Below are positions 40,946 to 45,396 of a stretch of 45,396 nt of DNA, one piece after another; position 1 is the first letter of the stretch; each line of letters opens with the position of its first letter. The position numbers and the translations under genes are program-made. The notes beneath the pieces were generated by a model. That model was not told the origin of the DNA and did no database searches. It saw only the letters and a program-made list of their open reading frames with translations. Location: contig DAIDHI010000038.1 in NCBI GenBank assembly GCA_027452025.1, positions 1 to 45,396 of the forward strand, given 5' to 3'. Origin of the DNA: Elusimicrobiota bacterium (GTDB taxonomy: Bacteria; Elusimicrobiota; Elusimicrobia; UBA1565; UBA9628).

Positions 40946-43928
40946 GCCTGGCCGGCAGCGGGCCCGCCAGGATATCCTCGATCTGCTCCTGGAAGAGCGT
41001 CTCCTTCTCGTAGAGCTCCTGCACCAGGCGGTCGAAGCGCTCGCGGTTCTCGCGGATGTGCTGCTTGGCCTCCTCAAGCGCCTCGCGGGTGATGCGCTTG
41101 ATCTCCGAGTCGACGTCCTGCTTGGTCTGCTCGCTCAAGCGCGAGCGGCCCATGGGGTCGCGCGCGTCGGGGCCGGCGTTGATGATGCCGACTTTGTCGC
41201 TCATGCCCAGTTGCTCGACCATGACGCGGGCGATGCGGTCGGCGTGGTCGGCGATGTCGCTGCCGGGGCCGGTGGAGACGCCCTTCTTGCCGGGATAGAT
41301 CGTCTCCTCCGCGCCGCGGCCGCCCATCGCGCCGACGATATCGGCCTCGAGCTCGTCCTGGGTCTGGAGGTAGGTGTCGGCCTCGCCGCGCTGCGCCTTC
41401 TCGGCGTAGCCAAGCGCCGCCTTGCCGTGGGGGATGATCGTGATCTTGTTGTCGACCTTGACGCCCTCGAGCTTGCGCTTGAGCATGGCGAAGAACTGCG
41501 CCAGGGCGTGGCCGGACTCGTGCTCGGCGACGCGCCGCTTCGTCTTCTCATCTAGGAACAGGTTGCGCTCGTCGCCGAAGGTCTCCTTGTCGACGGCGCG
41601 CTGCAGGTGCTTCTGGTCGATCTGCGAGGCGTCGGCGCGCGCGGCCTGCAGGCCGGCCTCGTTGACGATGTTGGCCATGGCGGCGCCCGACAGGCCCGGC
41701 GTGCGCTTGGCCGTGAACTCCACGTCGGCGTCGGGGCCCAGGCGGAGCTTGGCGGCGTGGACGGCGAGGATGGCCTCGCGGCCCAGCACGTCCGGGTTGC
41801 CCACGAAGATCTTGCGGTCGAAGCGTCCCGGGCGGGTCAGGGCCTCGTCGAGATCCTGGGCGCGGTTGGTGGCGGCCATGACGATGACGTTGTCCATCTT
41901 CATGAAGCCGTCGAGCTCGGCCAGCAGGGCGATGAGGGTCTGCCGGTGCTCGCTAGAGCCGCCGTTGCTGGGGCCGGCGTTCTCGCGCGAGGAGCCGATG
42001 GCGTCGATCTCGTCGATGAAGACGATGGCGGGCTGGTTCTTGCGCGCCTCGTCGAAGAGCTCGCGCACCCGGTTGGCGCCCACGCCCACGAACATCTGGA
42101 TGAAGTCGGAGCCCTTCATCGAAAGGAAGGCGGCGTTGGCCTCGCCGGCCAGGGCGCGCGCCATGAGCGTCTTGCCCGTTCCCGGAGGGCCCTCGAGCAG
42201 GATGCCGCGCGGCGGATGGACGCCGAGCTTGCGGTACTTGCCGGGGTTTTCCAAAAAGTCCGTGACCTGGCGCACGTCGTTCAAGGCGTCATCGACGCCG
42301 GCGACGTCGGAAAAGCGCACGTTCGGGTGCTCGATGTCGATGTTGGTCTTGCCGGCCGGGTTGAGCATGGAGCCGCCCTTGCCGCCGGCGCCGCTCATCA
42401 TCTTTCTCATGAGCCAGACCATGAACAGGATCGGCGCGAAGGCGAGGAACAGGGTGAACATCAGGCCGTTGCCGCCCTTCTTCTGGGACTCCACGTGCAT
42501 CTCGTGGATCTCCTCGGCCTGCTGCTGGTTGGCCTGCTTGATGCCCTCGAGGTTCTTGTTCATCTGCGCCAGAATCTGGTCTTGCGGCGTGCCGGCGGCC
42601 GGCGCCGGCTGCGAAACGACCTGGGACTGAGTCTGGGGCTGCGCCGGCGGGGCGTTTTGGCTCTTGGACGCCGGCGACATCAGCATCGTGGCGATGATCA
42701 CGGCGCCGAGCAGCATCGTCATCGAGAAGAAGATCCGCCGCACGCGGGAGCCCGGATTGGGATTGTTCGGGCCCTGGCCCCGGGAGTCCTTGAGGCCGAG
42801 GACGTTGGTCGAAACCGCCGGCACCACCCTGACGGCAGCGGGCGCGACCTCCGGCCCGGGGTCGACGCCCAGTTGCCGCAGCGCCCAGCCCGACATCACG
42901 CGCACCGACGGGTTGGCGTTGCGGTAGGACTCGCGCAGGGCCTTTTCGGCGACGCCCTTGCTCTCGCCGAGCTCCCCGGCGCGCGCGCCCAGCCACTTGG
43001 CGGACATGCGCTTGAGATACCAGCTCGGGTCTTCCTGCAGGAGCTTGAGGACGATCGGCAAAGCCCGGACGGCGGGCTGGCCGGCGACGAGCCTAAAGGC
43101 GCTGGCGCGCACCTCGATCCTGGGCTCGTCCTGGTTGGAAAGGATCTGCGCCGCCTGGGCGAAGGCCGCGTCGAAATCGGTCTTGGCGAGCTTCTGCAGC
43201 TGGGCCACCTTCTTGGCCGTGGGTACCCAGTCGGCGCCGCCGCTCATGGCGCGCGCGCGCGGCGACAGCGGCCACTCCAAAGCCGCGCGGGCCTGCCGCG
43301 CGGGCCGCTGGGCGGCCAGGGCCTGCGCGACCGGCGAGCCGCCCGCCAGGACCAGCGCCGGCTGCGGGGCGCGCCAGAGGGACTTCGCGCGGGAAATCAT
43401 CGCCTGGGCGCGGGACGCCGCGCGCGAGCCGCCCGCCAGAGGGTTGAAGACCTGGCGCAGGGCGTTGGCGACGGCCCGGCTGCGGGCCGCTTCGGCGTGC
43501 AAGACGCCGGAGGCCGCGCCGATGCGATGGGCCGAGACCCGAGGCACTCCGGCGGCCTCGAGGCGCTGCGAAAGGGCTTTGGGCGCGTCCTGAAGCGACT
43601 GGGCGAGGAAGCGCGCCGCCTCGGCGCGGGCCCGGGACGCGGGCTCGGGCTTGGCCGCGGAGGCCGCCGCGTCGTACTCCGCCTGCATGACGCGCAGGGC
43701 CTGAAGCGACTGCGCCCCCGGCTGCGCGCCGGCCGGAAACAGCCGGTCGACGGTCAGCTGCAGCTCCTGATGAAAGAGCGGATCGAAGCCGGCGGGGCCG
43801 GCGGCGGCCTCCGCAGCCACGGCCGGCGCGGCCTCGGCCGCGAAGCTCGGCCAGGGCACGAGCAGGCAGAGGCTCGCGGCCAGGATTTGCACGGCGAGGA
43901 GGCGCGCTCGGAGTATCATGCCGACCAT
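40914..43928 (-). CDS. ftsH: FtsH AAA+ zinc protease with large exported N-terminal extension
   Basis: Membrane-bound ATP-dependent protease for quality control. 1004 residues against about 610-700 usual. The C-terminal 600 are canonical: helix (GLMFTLFLAFAPILFMVWLM, about 489-510), Walker A GPPGTGKT with K586, Walker B IVFIDEIDAIG, AAA second region of homology TRPGRFDRK, and HESGH (H803, E804, H807). The first 390 residues are extra: a signal peptide or membrane helix, an Ala/Arg-rich helical stretch, and HEAT-like repeats about 255-365 (PIVLKLLQEDPSWYLKR, LRESYRNANPSVRVMS). A helix at about 398-420 follows. Start may be ATG 43928 or ATG 43919; a CACAAT box 7 nt before 43919 favours the latter. 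Confidence 0.95.
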   Translation of the reverse strand: MVGMILRARLLAVQILAASLCLLVPWPSFAAEAAPAVAAEAAAGPAGFDPLFHQELQLTVDRLFPAGAQPGAQSLQALRVMQAEYDAAASAAKPEPASRARAEAARFLAQSLQDAPKALSQRLEAAGVPRVSAHRIGAASGVLHAEAARSRAVANALRQVFNPLAGGSRAASRAQAMISRAKSLWRAPQPALVLAGGSPVAQALAAQRPARQARAALEWPLSPRARAMSGGADWVPTAKKVAQLQKLAKTDFDAAFAQAAQILSNQDEPRIEVRASAFRLVAGQPAVRALPIVLKLLQEDPSWYLKRMSAKWLGARAGELGESKGVAEKALRESYRNANPSVRVMSGWALRQLGVDPGPEVAPAAVRVVPAVSTNVLGLKDSRGQGPNNPNPGSRVRRIFFSMTMLLGAVIIATMLMSPASKSQNAPPAQPQTQSQVVSQPAPAAGTPQDQILAQMNKNLEGIKQANQQQAEEIHEMHVESQKKGGNGLMFTLFLAFAPILFMVWLMRKMMSGAGGKGGSMLNPAGKTNIDIEHPNVRFSDVAGVDDALNDVRQVTDFLENPGKYRKLGVHPPRGILLEGPPGTGKTLMARALAGEANAAFLSMKGSDFIQMFVGVGANRVRELFDEARKNQPAIVFIDEIDAIGSSRENAGPSNGGSSEHRQTLIALLAELDGFMKMDNVIVMAATNRAQDLDEALTRPGRFDRKIFVGNPDVLGREAILAVHAAKLRLGPDADVEFTAKRTPGLSGAAMANIVNEAGLQAARADASQIDQKHLQRAVDKETFGDERNLFLDEKTKRRVAEHESGHALAQFFAMLKRKLEGVKVDNKITIIPHGKAALGYAEKAQRGEADTYLQTQDELEADIVGAMGGRGAEETIYPGKKGVSTGPGSDIADHADRIARVMVEQLGMSDKVGIINAGPDARDPMGRSRLSEQTKQDVDSEIKRITREALEEAKQHIRENRERFDRLVQELYEKETLFQEQIEDILAGPLPARPTAPNPEPAK

Positions 43929-43932
43929 TGTG
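43927..43932 (-). promoter_or_regulatory. Weak -10-like box CACAAT before ftsH
   Basis: CACAAT, then GGTCGGC (7 nt), then the ATG at 43919. The first base departs from TANNNT, but the position matches the other leaderless promoters. Confidence 0.25.
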
Positions 43933-43978
43933 ACAGTCCGGCCGGCGCGCGCGTAGGGACGTATGGCCTAAGCGTTGC

Positions 43979-44007
43979 AAAAATTCAGGCCCAAAAGAGG
44001 CTGGGCC
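43979..44007 (-). terminator. Intrinsic terminator after lexA
   Basis: On the minus strand GGCCCA pairs with TGGGCC (6 bp, 8-nt loop), followed by TGAATTTTT. It lies just past the lexA stop at 44022. The same hairpin type recurs at 11055-11076. Confidence 0.6.
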
Positions 44008-44021
44008 CTTCGGCCCGGCGT

Positions 44022-44618
44022 TTAGTGCAGGCGCCTTATTAGGGAAATGACTTTCCCGACGATGCGGCCCTCGGCCAGGGGAAACGGCGGATAACGCGGA
44101 TTGTCGGGAACGAGGACGGCCCCGCCGGGCCGCAGCTTCAGGCGCTTGACCGTGGCCTCCTCCTCCTCGAAGCGGGCCACGACGATGTCGTTTTGCCGCG
44201 CCGTGGGCTGCCAGCGCACGACCACGGTGTCGCCGTCAAGCAGCGTCGGATCCATGCTGTCGCCCTTGACCTTCAAGGCGAAGAGCGACTCCACGTCCTC
44301 GCGGTCGACGGCCACCGGCACGTGCCCGTCGGCGAAGGCGGAGGCGCCGGCGCTGGGGCCGGCCGGCACGCGCCCGAGGATGGGCACGAGCGCGACGCGC
44401 TCGCAGTCCGCCAGTCCGAGCGTGCGCGGCTTTCCAGGCGCCGAGCCGAGCAAGCCCTTGGCGCGCAGATTATCGAGATGGTATTGAACGGTGTCGGGCG
44501 AGCGCAGCCCCGCCAAGCGGCAGAGCTCGCGCACGGTGGGCGCGTAGCCGTGGTCGGCGATGAAGGCCCTGACCAGCTTGAGGATGTTTTCCTGCTGCGG
44601 CGTCAGCGTCTGCGGCAT
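44022..44618 (-). CDS. lexA: SOS repressor LexA
   Basis: Represses DNA-damage genes; cleaves itself when RecA filaments form. 198 residues, full length. N-terminal winged helix-turn-helix (TPQQENILKLVRAFI, GYAPTVRELCRLAGL, TVQYHLDNLRAKG), then the cleavage site Ala86-Gly87 (RVPAGP) and the S24-type catalytic pair Ser121 (KGDSMDP) and Lys158 (ATVKRL). All residues needed for self-cleavage are present. GAAGGGGGG precedes the ATG. Its promoter carries a CGAAC-4-GTTCG box between -35 and -10, so it should repress itself. Confidence 0.97.
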   Translation of the reverse strand: MPQTLTPQQENILKLVRAFIADHGYAPTVRELCRLAGLRSPDTVQYHLDNLRAKGLLGSAPGKPRTLGLADCERVALVPILGRVPAGPSAGASAFADGHVPVAVDREDVESLFALKVKGDSMDPTLLDGDTVVVRWQPTARQNDIVVARFEEEEATVKRLKLRPGGAVLVPDNPRYPPFPLAEGRIVGKVISLIRRLH

Positions 44619-44644
44619 GTGTCCCCCCTTCTCGGCGCGCTAAA

Positions 44645-44673
44645 AGAATAGTCGAACTCCTGTTCGATGTCAA
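44645..44673 (-). promoter_or_regulatory. lexA promoter TTGACA-17-TATTCT
   Basis: -35 TTGACA (44668-44673) is a perfect consensus; -10 TATTCT (44645-44650); spacer 17 bp. The spacer consists almost entirely of the SOS box. Confidence 0.85.
44652..44667. promoter_or_regulatory. LexA operator (SOS box) TCGAAC-4-GTTCGA
   Basis: A perfect 16-bp palindrome apart from the 4-bp centre. It matches the CGAAC-N4-GTTCG type known from Bacillus and actinobacteria rather than the CTGT-N8-ACAG type of E. coli. It sits inside the lexA promoter spacer, the ideal place for autorepression. Confidence 0.88.
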
Positions 44674-44716
44674 GGCCCGCCGGGAAATTAGCCTTGTTTT
44701 CCGTCGATGGGATAAA

Positions 44717-44722
44717 TAAAAT
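44717..44722 (+). promoter_or_regulatory. -10 box TAAAAT, likely leaderless promoter
   Basis: TAAAAT, then CCATGGA (7 nt), then the ATG at 44730. It supports this start over the out-of-frame ATG at 44725. Confidence 0.55.
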
Positions 44723-44729
44723 CCATGGA

Positions 44730-45396
44730 ATGCCTACGCGGCCGTCACGCGTCGCGCCCTGCCTCTTCGCCGCCGCCGCCCTTTTGGCGGCGCGGGCCGG
44801 CGCGCAGCCTCTCGCGCCCGCGCCGGCTCCCCGGCCGCAGACCCAAGTCTCGGCCGCCACGGCCGCGGCGCGCGAGGTGCCGGACCCGCAGGCCTGGGAG
44901 CTCGAGCGCCGGCGCTTCCTGCTCGAACTGCGCCGCTCCTACATCGACGGCGGCCGCAAGGTCGCGCTGCCCAGGCTCAAGCTGTCGGCCGTCCAAGCCA
45001 TGGCCTTCGCCTCGGCGGTGGACGACCTGCAGAAGCTGCGCGCCCAGGCGGCCTACATCCAGTCCGGCCGCGGCCGCGAGGACGTCTCCACCTATTCCGA
45101 CATGGTCGTGCTCGTGGCCTCGCGCCTGGGCGTCGATCCCCCGGAGCCCGCCATCGCCGTCTATCACCAGCGCGCGCGCGCGGCGGGGACGGTCCTGACC
45201 GACGATCTCGCGCAGGCCCGGGCGGCGCTCCTGGCCGCCGTCAAAAGCCCCGATTTCCACAGGCGCTACGTGTACGTGGCCGACCTGGTCGGCAAGCCCG
45301 CGCCGCCGCCGCCGGCCCCGCGGCTCAAGAGGCGCCGCGTCTGGGTCGTCTGGCACGACCGGCGCGGCAGCCGGCACCGCAGGATCAAGGTCAAAT
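44730..45396 (+). CDS. Exported protein of unknown function, 3' end beyond window
   Basis: The frame from the ATG at 44730 stays open to the window end (222 codons). It has a signal peptide (MPTRPSRVAPCLFAAAALLAARAGA), a short Pro/Ala linker, then a helical, charged body (WELERRRFLLELRRSYIDGG, AMAFASAVDDLQKLRAQA, YSDMVVLVASRLGVDPPEP). The region near the break is strongly basic (LKRRRVWVVWHDRRGSRHRR). No family is recognised. The start is chosen over the ATG at 44725 because that frame gives no signal peptide and stops at 45198, and because of the TAAAAT box 7 nt upstream. It is divergent from lexA, so the SOS box 63 nt upstream of the start could also affect it. Confidence 0.75.
   Translation, partial: MPTRPSRVAPCLFAAAALLAARAGAQPLAPAPAPRPQTQVSAATAAAREVPDPQAWELERRRFLLELRRSYIDGGRKVALPRLKLSAVQAMAFASAVDDLQKLRAQAAYIQSGRGREDVSTYSDMVVLVASRLGVDPPEPAIAVYHQRARAAGTVLTDDLAQARAALLAAVKSPDFHRRYVYVADLVGKPAPPPPAPRLKRRRVWVVWHDRRGSRHRRIKVK

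Noticed and set aside
44725-45198. 157-codon plus frame starting at the ATG at 44725
   Set aside because: Arg/Ser/Pro-rich shadow; the frame from 44730 has a signal peptide, better codon use and a properly spaced -10 box.
1-45396. tRNA, rRNA, CRISPR, IS or phage features
   Set aside because: No cloverleaf-like segment ending in a CCA-type stem, no regularly spaced repeats, and no transposase, integrase or phage structural motif were seen. A covariance-model search was not possible here.

Overview
The window is about 45 kb of a GC-rich (roughly 70%) bacterial chromosome. There is an outer-membrane murein transglycosylase (MltA), an outer-membrane beta-barrel candidate and many proteins with cleavable signal peptides, so the cell is almost certainly a diderm. 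Many exported proteins share one build: a signal peptide, then a 60-150 residue Ala/Pro-rich linker, then a folded domain. From that style, the enlarged FtsH and the GC content I suspect an Elusimicrobiota-type lineage. This is an inference, since no rRNA or other phylogenetic marker could be compared. I saw no tRNA, rRNA, CRISPR array, insertion sequence or prophage.

Region 1 (1-10947, minus strand except one small gene) is a run of exported proteins with a HAD (Cof-like) fold. 2038-5481 is a HAD-MFS transporter fusion and overlaps 392-2041, a HAD with a C-terminal membrane anchor. 8650-10947 overlaps 5912-8653. The latter joins a HAD-like domain to what looks like an intact PD-(D/E)XK nuclease core, and the former looks like its paralogue with both active sites eroded. 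A DUF2442 gene sits on the plus strand between the two pairs.

Region 2 (11130-14254, minus) has an exported M28 metallopeptidase, a beta-CASP/MBL ribonuclease-like protein and a small helical protein. Region 3 (14406-21732, plus) is a tight four-gene operon: a membrane protein, an exported GH13 enzyme with a disordered-looking insert, a second GH13 enzyme with a C-terminal beta domain, and a second membrane protein apparently related to the first. Region 4 (21698-31670, minus) holds a 222-residue exported protein, then an operon of a 71-residue protein, an outer-membrane barrel candidate and a 2639-residue protein. The large protein combines an HExxH segment, an intact subtilase, HEAT repeats, a degenerate second subtilase, a GH77-like glucanotransferase and an amylo-1,6-glucosidase. 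Regions 3 and 4 together suggest alpha-glucan (glycogen, starch or maltodextrin) breakdown at the cell envelope.

Region 5 (31843-45396) has two exported proteins of unknown function that share a duplicated promoter and leader, a calcineurin-like phosphoesterase, SMC, another exported unknown, MltA with a DUF309 protein, an FtsH about 1.5 times normal length, LexA with an SOS box inside its own promoter, and the start of one more exported protein.

Two global signals stand out. At least nine genes have a TANNNT -10 box only 5-8 nt before the start codon, the signature of leaderless transcripts. A perfect 48-bp palindrome lies in frame inside the first gene of the glucan operon. No gap between genes exceeds about 300 bases.
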